A stretch of 64,000 bases of DNA from Ruania suaedae (GTDB lineage: Bacteria > Actinomycetota > Actinomycetes > Actinomycetales > Beutenbergiaceae): positions 1,860,001-1,924,000 of the forward strand of contig NZ_CP088018.1 of assembly GCF_021049265.1 (NCBI RefSeq). The letters are read 5' to 3'. Positions 1 to 15,412 of this stretch are shown here, piece by piece. The number at the start of each line of letters is the position of its first letter. Position 1 is the stretch's first letter. A program made the position numbers and the translations under genes. Below the pieces are notes generated by a model. It saw only the letters and a list, made by a program, of their open reading frames with translations, did not search any database and had not been told where the DNA came from.

Positions 1-10
1 CCGGGCGTTC

Positions 11-16
11 TAGCCT
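11..16 (+). promoter_or_regulatory. predicted -10 box for the DUF3000 gene (leaderless)
   Basis: TAGCCT ends six bases before the GTG at 23, so transcription would begin on or next to the start codon. No Shine-Dalgarno sequence and no convincing -35 element are visible. Confidence 0.5.
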
Positions 17-22
17 GGGCGT

Positions 23-601
23 GTGAACGTGCAGCGCACCCCCGTCGCGCCCCCGGAGTTCGAGGCCGCGCTGCTGAGTCTGCGCGGCCACCGGATGCGC
101 CGCGAGTTCCACCTCGAGGAGGTGCCCGCACCCACGCGGATCGCTCCCTACGCACTCGCGCTGACGGGCGAGGTCAACCCGACCCGGGACCCGGAGGACA
201 TGGTCGGCAACGGCCGGTTCGTCGTCCTCTACGACCCCGAGGGACAGGAGGCGTGGGACGGGCAGTTCCGCGTCATCGTGATGGCGCGTGCGAGCCTGGA
301 ACAGGAGTTCGCCGCCGACCCGATGCTCGGGGAGGTGGGCTGGTCCTGGCTCACGGAGGCGCTCGCCGCCGAGGAGGCCGAGCACCACGCCCTCTCGGGC
401 ACGGTCACCCGGGTGCTCTCGGAGACCTTCGGCGGGCTGGAGCTGCGCAGTGGTGAGGTCGAGATCGAGGTCCGCGCGTCCTGGACACCGGAGGGCACCG
501 ACATGGCGGCGCACCTGCGTGCGTGGGCGCTGCTGACCTGTCAGGCTGCGGGTCTGCCCCCCGTCCCCGACAACGTGAGTGCGTTGAAGCCGAAACGATG
601 A
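23..601 (+). CDS. DUF3000 domain-containing protein
   Basis: A 192-residue soluble protein of the actinobacterial DUF3000 family; its biochemical role is unknown. It has no signal peptide, membrane segment or recognisable catalytic motif; the body (residues 8-185) is a compact alpha/beta sequence rich in acidic residues. The GTG at 23 is preferred because a TAGCCT box lies six bases upstream and nothing in frame begins earlier in the window. Its TGA overlaps the ATG of the RNase D gene (ATGA at 598), so the two are translationally coupled. The same pair is adjacent in mycobacteria (Rv2680-Rv2681, from memory), which suggests a shared role in RNA metabolism, but that is only inference from neighbourhood. 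Confidence 0.85.
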   Translation: MNVQRTPVAPPEFEAALLSLRGHRMRREFHLEEVPAPTRIAPYALALTGEVNPTRDPEDMVGNGRFVVLYDPEGQEAWDGQFRVIVMARASLEQEFAADPMLGEVGWSWLTEALAAEEAEHHALSGTVTRVLSETFGGLELRSGEVEIEVRASWTPEGTDMAAHLRAWALLTCQAAGLPPVPDNVSALKPKR

Positions 602-1899
602 CCTCCACACCTCCTCCCACCCCGGCCCCCGATGAGCCGGACTCGGCCGTTGAGCCCCCGGCGCCCGCCACTGCCGATGCGCCCGATCTGGTTCCGCTCA
701 CCGAGCCGTCCGAGGGGGTCCCCGAGGTCGTGGTGACCGAGGCCGGCCTGCGGGACGTGATCACAGCGTTCACCGCGGGCCACGGACCGGTCGCCGTGGA
801 CGCCGAGCGCGCCTCCGGCTACCGCTACGGCCAGGCCGCCTACCTGGTCCAGCTGCGCCGGGACGGTGCCGGCACCGCGCTCATCGACCCGCAGGCGCTG
901 CCCGACCTCGGCGCCCTCGGGAGTGCCCTGGCCGGCACCGAGTGGGTACTGCACGCGGCCGGTCAGGATCTGCCCTGCCTGGCCGAGGTCAACATGGTGC
1001 CGGGCCGCGTGTTCGACACCGAGCTCGCGGGCCGGCTGCTCGGGCGCGAACGGGTGGGTCTGGGCGCGATGGTCGCGGCCGAGCTCGGGCTCGAGCTCGC
1101 CAAGGAGCACTCCGCGGCGGACTGGTCCACCCGGCCGCTCCCCCAGGCGTGGCTGCGCTACGCCGCCCTGGACGTGGAGGTGCTGGTCGCCCTCCGGGAC
1201 CGGCTCCACGACGAGCTCGAGCAGGCCGGGAAGCTGGAATGGGCCTGGCAGGAGTTCGACGCCGTCCGCACGGCACCGCCGCCGCCGCCGCGGCTGCAAC
1301 CGTGGCGGCGCACCTCGGGCTCGCACCAGGTGCGCGACCCGCTCGGGCTGGCCATCGTGCGCGAGCTCTGGCAGGTGCGCGACGCCGAGGCCCGCCGGGT
1401 CGACATCTCCCCCGGCCGGCTGCTCAGCGACAGCGCGATCGTGGCCGCCGCGACCACGCGGCCGAGCACGCTGGCCGAGCTGACGGCCCTGCGCCCCTTC
1501 AAGCACAAGGCCGCGGCCCGCCGCAGCAGGCTGTGGTTCGACGCGGTCGCCCGCGCGACGGCGCTGCCCGCCTCCGACCACCCGGCGCGCCGGGGACCGG
1601 CGTCCGACACCCTGCCGCCGCCACGGGCGTGGAAGGACCGCAACCCGCCGGCCGCGCGGCGGCTCGACGCGGTGCGGCTCACGGTGCGCACGCGCGCCGA
1701 GGAGCTGGCGCTGCCGCAGGAGAACCTCCTCACGCCCGAGTACCAGCGCAGGCTGGCCTGGGATCCCCCGCGTGAGCACAGCACGGAGGGCGTCGCAGCC
1801 GCACTGGCCGCGCTGGGGGCCCGGCCGTGGCAGATCGACCAGCTCGCCGCACCCCTGGCGACCGCGCTGCACGCCGGCCCCGAGGACGGGTTAGGCTAG
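598..1899 (+). CDS. rnd: ribonuclease D-like 3'-5' exonuclease with HRDC domain
   Basis: A 433-residue DEDDy exonuclease expected to trim structured RNA 3' ends such as tRNA precursors. Residues 1-45 are a Pro/Ala/Glu-rich linker. The exonuclease domain (about 45-215) keeps all catalytic residues: Asp68 and Glu70 in VDAER, Asp124 in HAAGQDL, and Tyr188 with Asp192 in YAALDVE. A Pro-rich linker (about 240-250) leads to an HRDC nucleic-acid binding domain (about 265-345) and a C-terminal extension typical of actinobacterial members. The ATG at 598 overlaps the stop of the upstream gene; reading further upstream in frame only gives sequence that is the other gene's coding strand. DNA helicase HRDC proteins are excluded by the DEDD core. 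Confidence 0.92.
   Translation: MTSTPPPTPAPDEPDSAVEPPAPATADAPDLVPLTEPSEGVPEVVVTEAGLRDVITAFTAGHGPVAVDAERASGYRYGQAAYLVQLRRDGAGTALIDPQALPDLGALGSALAGTEWVLHAAGQDLPCLAEVNMVPGRVFDTELAGRLLGRERVGLGAMVAAELGLELAKEHSAADWSTRPLPQAWLRYAALDVEVLVALRDRLHDELEQAGKLEWAWQEFDAVRTAPPPPPRLQPWRRTSGSHQVRDPLGLAIVRELWQVRDAEARRVDISPGRLLSDSAIVAAATTRPSTLAELTALRPFKHKAAARRSRLWFDAVARATALPASDHPARRGPASDTLPPPRAWKDRNPPAARRLDAVRLTVRTRAEELALPQENLLTPEYQRRLAWDPPREHSTEGVAAALAALGARPWQIDQLAAPLATALHAGPEDGLG
1892..1897 (+). promoter_or_regulatory. possible -10 box for fadA-fadB
   Basis: TAGGCT overlaps the end of the RNase D gene and would start a transcript near 1904, giving a leader of about 48 bases that contains the GGAGG at 1943-1947. 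Weak evidence: no -35 is apparent. Confidence 0.3.
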
Positions 1900-1952
1900 G
1901 GGCGACAAGTACCTAGTACTCCCAGTCCCACTGACGTGACCCGGAGGTCTCG

Positions 1953-3194
1953 ATGCCCCTGCTCGGCCGTGATGTCGTCCTCGTGGACGCCGTGCGATCC
2001 CCCTTCGGGCGTGCGCGCCCCGACGGGCTGTACGCCCACACCCGTGCCGATGACATCGCCGTCGCGGTGGTCCGCGAGCTGCTGCGGCGCAACACCGCGC
2101 TCGTGCCCGACCGGCTGGGCGACCTGGCGCTGGCGGCGACCACACAGGAGGGCGACCAAGGGCTGACCCTCGGGCGCACGGTGGGCATCCTCGCCGGGCT
2201 GCCGCGCGGTGTGCCGGGTTACGCGATCGATCGGATGTGCGCGGGCGGGATGACCGCCGTGACCAACGTCGCCGCCCAGATCGCGGTGGGGGCCTACGAC
2301 GCCGCCGTCGCCGGCGGGGTCGAGCACATGGGCCACCACCCCCTCGGCGCCGCGGCCGACATCAACCCCCGGATCGGTGCGGAGCGGCTGGTGCCCTCGG
2401 ACTCGTTGACCATGGGCGCCACGGCGGAGAACCTCCACGACCGCTACCCGCAATTGACCAGAGCGCGTGCCGACGCCTATGCCGAGGCCTCCCAGGCGCG
2501 CTATGCGCAGGCGCTCGCGGCCGGGCACATCGACGCCGACCTCGTCCCGGTCGCCGTGATGGACCCCGAGCGGGGCTGGGGCGTGGCCACAGCGGACGAG
2601 CCACCCCGCCCGGGTACCACCGTGGCCGGCATGGCGGACCTGCCGACCCCCTTCCGCCCCGGCGGGCGGGTCACCGCCGCCACCTCCTCGCCGTTGACCG
2701 ACGGCGCCACCGCGGCGCTGCTGATGGACGCCGGCACCGCCGCCGAGCTGTCGCTGACGCCACGATTGCGGCTCCTCTCCTACGCCTACGCCGGGGTCGA
2801 GCCCGAGGTGATGGGGGTCGGGCCGGTCCCGGCCACCCACCGCGCGCTGGAGCTGGCCGGACTGACGATGGATGACATCGGCCTCATCGAGATCAACGAG
2901 GCCTTCGCCGTGCAGGTGCTCGCGTTCCTCGACGCGTTCTCGATCGAGGACCAGGACCCACGCGTCAACAGCTACGGCGGGGCGATCGCCGTCGGGCACC
3001 CGCTCGCGGCCTCCGGGATCCGGCTGATGAGCCAGCTCGCGCACCAGTTCGCCCTCCATCCGCACGTGCGCTACGGGCTGACCACCATGTGCGTCGGGCT
3101 CGGCCAGGGTGGCACGGTGGTGTGGGAGAACCCCCATCACGCCGGCGCCGGGGCGCCACAGACCGATCACCGCGCCGAGAGGGAGCACCGATGA
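1953..3194 (+). CDS. fadA: acetyl-CoA C-acyltransferase (thiolase)
   Basis: A 413-residue thiolase that cleaves 3-ketoacyl-CoA with CoA, the last step of beta-oxidation. The nucleophilic Cys96 lies in DRMCAGGM, His349 in AVGHPLAASG, and the second active-site Cys380 in CVGLGQGG; NEAFA (about 315-319) is the conserved thiolase loop. Length is normal for the degradative enzymes. The ATG at 1953 has GGAGG six bases upstream. The stop overlaps the ATG of fadB by four bases (ATGA), as expected for the two subunits of a trifunctional beta-oxidation complex. Its partner is FadB, so a catabolic rather than biosynthetic role is likely. Confidence 0.93.
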   Translation: MPLLGRDVVLVDAVRSPFGRARPDGLYAHTRADDIAVAVVRELLRRNTALVPDRLGDLALAATTQEGDQGLTLGRTVGILAGLPRGVPGYAIDRMCAGGMTAVTNVAAQIAVGAYDAAVAGGVEHMGHHPLGAAADINPRIGAERLVPSDSLTMGATAENLHDRYPQLTRARADAYAEASQARYAQALAAGHIDADLVPVAVMDPERGWGVATADEPPRPGTTVAGMADLPTPFRPGGRVTAATSSPLTDGATAALLMDAGTAAELSLTPRLRLLSYAYAGVEPEVMGVGPVPATHRALELAGLTMDDIGLIEINEAFAVQVLAFLDAFSIEDQDPRVNSYGGAIAVGHPLAASGIRLMSQLAHQFALHPHVRYGLTTMCVGLGQGGTVVWENPHHAGAGAPQTDHRAEREHR

Positions 3195-5221
3195 GCGAAC
3201 GCATCACCCACGCCCTGGTCCGCGACGTCCAGCTGGAGGACCTGGGTGTCCTCGCCCTGGTCACGCTCGACAACGGCGCAGGCCCCCGCAAACCCAACAC
3301 GCTGGGACCCGAGGGCATGGCCGAGCTGCGGGCTGCCCTGACCCGGGTGAGCGAGCGGGCGCGCGCCGGCGAGATCGTGGCCGTGGCGGTCACCGGCAAG
3401 CAGTTCCACTTCGCTGCCGGAGCCGACCTGCACGGCGCGGCCGAGATCACCGACCGCGCCGCGGCCCGGTCGATCGCCGAGGCCGGTCACGAGGCCTACG
3501 CGCTGCTGATCGACATGCCCGTGCCCACCTTCGCCTTCGTGGGCGGGGCCGCACTGGGCGGCGGCCTGGAGCTGGCGCTCTCGTGCCACTACCGGACCGT
3601 CAGCGCCGCCGTGCGCGGGATCGGCCTGCCGGAGGTGTTCCTCGGGCTGGTTCCGGGCTGGGGAGGCACATTCCTGCTGCCCCGGCTGGTCGGTATGGAA
3701 CGGGCGCTGCGGGTGGTCGTGGAGAACCCGTTGCGCCAGAACACCCAGCTGGACGGGCCGGATGCGGAACGCCTCGGGATCGTCGACGCCGTGCTCGAAC
3801 CGGCCGACTTCCTCACCGAGTCCTTGCGCTGGGCCGCCCAGGTGGTGCGCGGGGAGATCGTGCCCGAACGCTATGAGGGGGACGACCCTGCCGCTGCCCG
3901 CGCGCTGGTGGAGTCCGCCCGGGTGGAGGTGGACGCGCGCCTGCACGGTGCCACCCCGGCGCCCGGCCGCGCGCTGGACCTGCTCAGCCTGGCGGCTGGG
4001 GGTGACCGTGAGGCGAGCGTCGAGGCCGAGAACGAGGCCCTGACCGACCTGATCACCTCCCCCGAGTTCGCTGCCTCCGTCTATGCCTTCGACCTGACCA
4101 GCCGCCGCGCCAAGAACCCCGTCGGTGCTCCCGATGCCGAGCTTGCCCGCCCGGTCCGCCGGATCGGCGTCGCCGGTGCCGGCCTGATGGCCTCCCAGCT
4201 GGCGTTGTTGTTCGCCCGTCGCATGCAGGTCCCGGTCCTGATGCGTGACCTCGACGACGAACGGGCCGAGCGCGGGGTCCAGTTCGTCGCCGACGAGGTC
4301 CAGAAGCTGGTGACCAAGGGCCGGATCTCCGGGGCCGAGGGCAACCGCATCCGGTCCCTGGTCAGCGCGACCACCGAGCTGGGCGACCTCGCCGATGCCG
4401 ACCTGGTGATCGAGGCCGTGTTCGAGGAGCTCGACGTCAAGAAGCAGGTGTTCACCGAGCTCGAGTCGGTCCTGGGCCCGGAGGCGATCCTGGCCACGAA
4501 CACCTCGGCGCTGTCGGTCTCGGCGATGGCCGCGGACCTGCAGCACCCGGAGCGGGTGGTCGGGCTGCACTTCTTCAACCCGGTGGCGCAGATGCCGCTG
4601 GTCGAGGTCGTCCGCGCCGAGCGCACCGACGATCCCTCCTATGCGACGGCGTTCGCGGTGGCGGCGGCGTGCCGCAAGTCGGCCGTCGCGGTGGCCGACG
4701 CACCGGGCTTCGTGGTCAACCGGCTGCTGGTCCGCCTGCTCGGTGAGGTGCTCGGCTCGCTCGAGGACGGCACGGACGTGACGGTGGCCGACAGGGCGCT
4801 GTGGCCGCTCGGGCTCCCCATGGGCCCCTTCCAGCTCCTGCAGCTGGTCGGGCCCGCCGTCGCCGGCCACGTGCTGGAGACCCTGCGGGAGAACCTCGGA
4901 CCCCGCTACCCCTCCTCGCCCGGGCTCGAGGCCATGATTGCCGACGGCGCCCGGTTCGTGGAGTTCGAGTCCCGGCCCACGGCCTCCTCACCGGTGGATA
5001 CGGCGATCGCGCGGTACTTCGGCTCGCGTGATCACGTCGGCGGTCAGGACGAGGCCGGCCTGCTGCGCCGGGTCCGCGACGCCCTGGCCGAGGAGGTCGA
5101 GCTCATGCTCGCCGAGTCCGTCGTGGCCGAGGCGGCCGACATCGACCTCGCGATGGTCCTCGGCGCGGGCTGGCCGTTCCACCTCGGAGGCATCACGCCC
5201 TACCTGCGCCGTACCGCCTGA
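3191..5221 (+). CDS. fadB: 3-hydroxyacyl-CoA dehydrogenase / enoyl-CoA hydratase, FadB-type
   Basis: A 676-residue multifunctional beta-oxidation subunit. The N-terminal crotonase domain (about 1-210) shows the oxyanion-hole segments around FAAGADLHGA and GGAALGGGLELAL and the LPEVFLGLVPGWGGT region with the catalytic Glu. After a linker, the NAD-binding domain (about 325-505) starts with IGVAGAGLMASQ, a GxGxM Rossmann motif, and carries the catalytic His in LHFFNPVAQMPLVEVV. Two C-terminal dehydrogenase repeats follow; GLPMGPFQLLQLVG marks the first. The ATG at 3191 overlaps the thiolase stop. The gene converges on prs with only 20 bases between stops and no visible terminator. Confidence 0.93.
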   Translation: MSERITHALVRDVQLEDLGVLALVTLDNGAGPRKPNTLGPEGMAELRAALTRVSERARAGEIVAVAVTGKQFHFAAGADLHGAAEITDRAAARSIAEAGHEAYALLIDMPVPTFAFVGGAALGGGLELALSCHYRTVSAAVRGIGLPEVFLGLVPGWGGTFLLPRLVGMERALRVVVENPLRQNTQLDGPDAERLGIVDAVLEPADFLTESLRWAAQVVRGEIVPERYEGDDPAAARALVESARVEVDARLHGATPAPGRALDLLSLAAGGDREASVEAENEALTDLITSPEFAASVYAFDLTSRRAKNPVGAPDAELARPVRRIGVAGAGLMASQLALLFARRMQVPVLMRDLDDERAERGVQFVADEVQKLVTKGRISGAEGNRIRSLVSATTELGDLADADLVIEAVFEELDVKKQVFTELESVLGPEAILATNTSALSVSAMAADLQHPERVVGLHFFNPVAQMPLVEVVRAERTDDPSYATAFAVAAACRKSAVAVADAPGFVVNRLLVRLLGEVLGSLEDGTDVTVADRALWPLGLPMGPFQLLQLVGPAVAGHVLETLRENLGPRYPSSPGLEAMIADGARFVEFESRPTASSPVDTAIARYFGSRDHVGGQDEAGLLRRVRDALAEEVELMLAESVVAEAADIDLAMVLGAGWPFHLGGITPYLRRTA

Positions 5222-5241
5222 GGATCAGCCGTACTCAGGAC

Positions 5242-6255
5242 TCACGCACGGACCGCCTCGAACAGGGTCCGCTGGGGTGGCGCGTGCGCGGGGTCGACGC
5301 CGTCGAACAGGCTCGAGACCGACTCGCCGAGGTGCACCCGGCGGATGGCCTCGGCGAACAGCTGCGAGGTCGATCGCACGGTGAGGTCGTGCCAGTCGGC
5401 GGGGGCCGGCACGGTGTCGGTGGTGATCACCTCGGAGATCATCGGGTGCTCGCGCAGGCGCTGCATCGCCGGCCCGGTGAACAGGCCGTGCGTGCACACC
5501 ACCGAGGCGCCTACGCACCCGGCATCTGCCAGGCGCTCCATGAGCTCGACGATCGAGCCACCCGTCGCGATCTCGTCATCGAGCACGATGGCGCGCTTGC
5601 CCGCCACGTCCCCGACGATGGCATCGATGGTGACGCGGTCGTCGGCGAGCCGTTGCTTGTTGCCCGCGGCCACTGGCAGGCCGAGCAGCCGGGCGAACTG
5701 GGTGGCGGACTTGGCGTTGCCCAGATCGGGTGAGACCACGATCGAGTCCCCCAGCTCCTGGGAGCGGAAGTGGTCGGCGAGCACGCCGAGCGCGGTGAGG
5801 TGATCGACCGGGACCGAGAAGAAACCGTGCACCTGTGGGGCGTGCAGCGTCATCGTCAGGACCCGGTCCACCCCGGCGGTGACGAGCATGTCGGCCACCA
5901 GCCGGCCACCGAGGGAGATACGCGAGGCGTCCTTCTTGTCCGAGCGCGCATAGGCGAAGTGCGGCATGACGGCCGTGATCTGCGCCGCCGAGGCACCGCG
6001 GGCGGCGTCGATCATCAGCAGCAGCTCCATCAGATGCTCCTGGGTGGGGGGCACGAGCGGCTGGACGATGTAGACGTCACGCTGACGGCAGTTCTCGAGC
6101 AGCTGCGCCTGCAGGCAGTCGTTGCTGAACCGGGAGATGCGGGAGGGGCTCAGCTCCAACCCGAGCTCACCGCAGATGCGCTCCGCGAGCGCGGTGTGCG
6201 CGCTGCCGCTGAAGACGACGATGTCCTGGGAGGCGATTCCGCTCGCGTTGCGCAT
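5242..6255 (-). CDS. prs: ribose-phosphate diphosphokinase (PRPP synthetase) family protein
   Basis: A 337-residue member of the PRPP synthetase family, which transfers diphosphate from ATP to ribose 5-phosphate. It retains the EHLMELLLMIDAARGASA and LHAPQVHGFF segments, the flexible-loop Lys-x-Arg (NKQR) and a PRPP-binding loop IVLDDEIATGGS. The usual RFSDGE signature near the N-terminus is RFSNDC, a departure from the main enzyme at a conserved stretch. The start at 6255 is chosen because GAAGGA precedes it and a TAGCAT box (6287-6292) lies upstream; an earlier in-frame start at 6288 falls inside that box. The canonical actinobacterial prs usually sits next to glmU, so this is probably a second paralogue and may have a different substrate or regulation. 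Confidence 0.82.
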   Translation of the reverse strand: MRNASGIASQDIVVFSGSAHTALAERICGELGLELSPSRISRFSNDCLQAQLLENCRQRDVYIVQPLVPPTQEHLMELLLMIDAARGASAAQITAVMPHFAYARSDKKDASRISLGGRLVADMLVTAGVDRVLTMTLHAPQVHGFFSVPVDHLTALGVLADHFRSQELGDSIVVSPDLGNAKSATQFARLLGLPVAAGNKQRLADDRVTIDAIVGDVAGKRAIVLDDEIATGGSIVELMERLADAGCVGASVVCTHGLFTGPAMQRLREHPMISEVITTDTVPAPADWHDLTVRSTSQLFAEAIRRVHLGESVSSLFDGVDPAHAPPQRTLFEAVRA

Positions 6256-6286
6256 GCCGGTTCCTTCGCGCTGGGGTGATGGCCAC

Positions 6287-6292
6287 ATGCTA
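6287..6292 (-). promoter_or_regulatory. predicted -10 box for prs
   Basis: TAGCAT on the minus strand, 31 bases before the ATG at 6255; the resulting leader of about 25 bases carries the GAAGGA Shine-Dalgarno sequence. Confidence 0.45.
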
Positions 6293-6300
6293 GGGGAGGT

Positions 6301-10482
<4,182 letters not shown>

Positions 10483-10486
10483 GTCG

Positions 10487-12454
10487 ATGAGTGCGACACC
10501 CCGCGCCCTGCCCTACGGCACATGGCCCTCCCCCGTCCCGGCCGAGTCGCTCGCCTCCTCGACGCTGCGGCTGTCGCAGATCCGTCTCGTGGGCACCGAC
10601 ACCTTCTGGGTGGAACAACGCCCGTGGCAGGAGGGCCGCTGCGCCCTCGTGCGGCGCCGCGAGGACGGCGCGATCGAGGACGTCGTGACCGCGACCACCG
10701 ACGGTGGCACCTTCGACGTCCGCACCCGGGTGCACGAGTACGGCGGCGCGGCCTATGCGGCGACCGCCTCGCTCGTCGTGGTCTCCCGCCGCGAGGACGA
10801 CCGCCTGTACCGGGTGGACCTAGGCGCCGACGGCGCCCCTGGGGCGCCGGTGCCGCTCGTGCCCGCCGACGGACGGCGCTACGCCGACCTCGAGATCGAT
10901 GTCGACCGCGCCGTGGTCTACGCGGTCGCGGAGGACCACGGCGAGCCGGGTGGCCAGCGCACCGACCCGGTCACGACGCTGGTCAGCATCCCGCTCGACG
11001 GGTCGGCTCTGACCCGGCCGGACCTGGTGGCCGTGCTGGTCGCCGGCAGCGACTTCGTCAGCTCACCCCGGCTCAGCCCCGACGGCGCCCTGCTGGCGTG
11101 GATCACGTGGGACCACCCGGCGATGCCGTGGGACTCATCCTTCCTGCACCTGGCCACGGTCGCCGACGGCGGCGCGCGCCTGCTCCACCACCGCACCGTC
11201 GCCGGTGACCTCGACGTCTCGGTGGCCGAGCCGCTGTGGACCCCGACCGGGGACCTGGTGCACATCGACGACCGCACCGGCTGGTGGAACCCCTACCGCA
11301 CCGAGCTCGAGGGCGCCCACCGGCGCACCCGCCCCATGCATCCCGCCGACGCGGAGTTCACCCTCCCCCCGTGGGGGTTCGGACCCCGCACTATCGACAT
11401 GCTCGGCGAGGCGCACCTGATCGCGGGGTACACCGTCCAGGGCCGCCGCCGGCTGGCCGCCGTGCGCACCGACAACGGCGCACTGGAACCCTGGGACGGC
11501 GACTGGGCCCCCGTCGGCGACGTGCGCGCGCAGGCCAACCGGGTGGTCTTCCTGGGAGAGAGCCCCACCGCACCGGAGTCGATCGTCGAGCTCGATCTGG
11601 CCGCCGGGACCGTCACGGTGCTGCGGTCCACGACCGATCTGACGCTGGACGAGCGCTCGATCTCACGCGCCGAGAGTGTCAGCTGGCCCTCAGCGACCGG
11701 GGTGGCGCAAGGCTTCCTCTACCGCCCGCAGCACGCGGAAGTCACCGGCGAGGAGCAGGAGGCTCCGCCGTTGCTGGTGCTCTCGCACGGCGGCCCGACC
11801 GGAGCCACCACGCCCGGGTTCGACCTGAGCGTGCAGTTCTGGACCACCCGTGGTTTCGCGGTGCTCGACGTCAACTACGGCGGCAGCACCGGGTTCGGGC
11901 GCGCCTACCGGGAACGGCTGCGTGGTCGCTGGGGCCACGTCGACGTCGAGGACTGCAGCAGCGGAGCCCGGTGGCTGGCCGAGCAGGGCGTCGTCGACGG
12001 CGCTCGCACGGCGATCCGGGGCGGGTCGGCGGGAGGCTACACGACGCTGGCGGCACTGACGTTCACCGACACCTTCGCCGCCGGTGCCAGCCACTACGGC
12101 ATCGGAGACCTGGAGGCGCTGGCGGCGCACACTCACAAGTTCGAGAGCCGCTACCTGGACACGCTCGTGGGCCCCTATCCGCAGGAGGCCGCGACCTACC
12201 GGCAGCGCTCGCCCGTGCACCACGTCGAGTCGCTACGCGTACCGATGATCCTGTTCCAGGGCACCGAGGACCGCGTGGTGCCACCCGAGCAGGCGCACCG
12301 GATGGCCGACGCCGTCCGCTCCGCCGGCATGGAGGTGGAACTGCTCATGTTCGAGGGCGAGGGTCACGGCTTCCGGCGCAGCGAGAACCGGCGTGTGGCG
12401 CTGGAGGCGGAGCTGGCCTTCTACGGCCGGGTCTTCGGCTTCGACCCCTCCTGA
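10487..12454 (+). CDS. S9 family serine peptidase (prolyl oligopeptidase / acylaminoacyl peptidase type)
   Basis: A 655-residue cytoplasmic peptidase. Residues about 20-400 form a WD-like beta-propeller that gates short peptides; the alpha/beta-hydrolase domain occupies about 410-655. The nucleophile is Ser514 in GGSAGGY, the Asp lies in GTEDRVVPPEQA and the His in GEGHGF, so the triad is complete. There is no signal peptide. The ATG at 10487 follows the guaB1 stop by four bases and an in-gene GGAGG lies just upstream at 10471-10475. The exact substrate (prolyl versus N-acylated peptides) cannot be read from sequence. A strong convergent terminator follows. Confidence 0.88.
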   Translation: MSATPRALPYGTWPSPVPAESLASSTLRLSQIRLVGTDTFWVEQRPWQEGRCALVRRREDGAIEDVVTATTDGGTFDVRTRVHEYGGAAYAATASLVVVSRREDDRLYRVDLGADGAPGAPVPLVPADGRRYADLEIDVDRAVVYAVAEDHGEPGGQRTDPVTTLVSIPLDGSALTRPDLVAVLVAGSDFVSSPRLSPDGALLAWITWDHPAMPWDSSFLHLATVADGGARLLHHRTVAGDLDVSVAEPLWTPTGDLVHIDDRTGWWNPYRTELEGAHRRTRPMHPADAEFTLPPWGFGPRTIDMLGEAHLIAGYTVQGRRRLAAVRTDNGALEPWDGDWAPVGDVRAQANRVVFLGESPTAPESIVELDLAAGTVTVLRSTTDLTLDERSISRAESVSWPSATGVAQGFLYRPQHAEVTGEEQEAPPLLVLSHGGPTGATTPGFDLSVQFWTTRGFAVLDVNYGGSTGFGRAYRERLRGRWGHVDVEDCSSGARWLAEQGVVDGARTAIRGGSAGGYTTLAALTFTDTFAAGASHYGIGDLEALAAHTHKFESRYLDTLVGPYPQEAATYRQRSPVHHVESLRVPMILFQGTEDRVVPPEQAHRMADAVRSAGMEVELLMFEGEGHGFRRSENRRVALEAELAFYGRVFGFDPS

Positions 12455-12474
12455 GCAGGACCCTGGGCACGGGG

Positions 12475-12505
12475 CCGGGCCGGCAGATGTGATCTGCCGG
12501 CCCGG
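12475..12505. terminator. bidirectional hairpin between the S9 peptidase and acnA
   Basis: Perfect 14-base arms (CCGGGCCGGCAGAT and its complement) around a three-base loop, placed in the 72 bases between two convergent stops. There is no long T-tract, as usual in GC-rich actinobacteria. Confidence 0.75.
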
Positions 12506-12526
12506 TCTCGTGGCGTGGTGCGGTCC

Positions 12527-15283
<2,757 letters not shown>

Positions 15284-15348
15284 GTGCCACTCCTCGAAAG
15301 CGTTGTCGGCGCAGGACCGTCGCACTTACGTGACGATCGCGTCCCGAA

Positions 15349-15372
15349 ATTTATCTCGATATCGAGATAAAT
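15349..15372. promoter_or_regulatory. 24-bp perfect palindrome, probable operator of acnA
   Basis: All 12 base pairs of each arm match, with core TTATCTCGATATCGAGATAA. It is the most AT-rich spot of the region, lies 66 bases upstream of the acnA start and covers the transcription start expected from the TAGGAT box at 15371-15376. The form is typical of a dimeric winged-helix (for example MarR-family) or TetR-family repressor site. The regulator is not encoded next to it. Confidence 0.7.
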
Positions 15373-15376
15373 CCTA
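15371..15376 (-). promoter_or_regulatory. predicted -10 box for acnA
   Basis: TAGGAT on the minus strand, overlapping the edge of the palindrome by two bases; transcription would start near 15364, inside the palindrome. No good -35 is seen. Confidence 0.4.
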
Positions 15377-15412
15377 CCGCAGCGGGCACGGACTCGCGAG
15401 CGGTGCGCGCCG

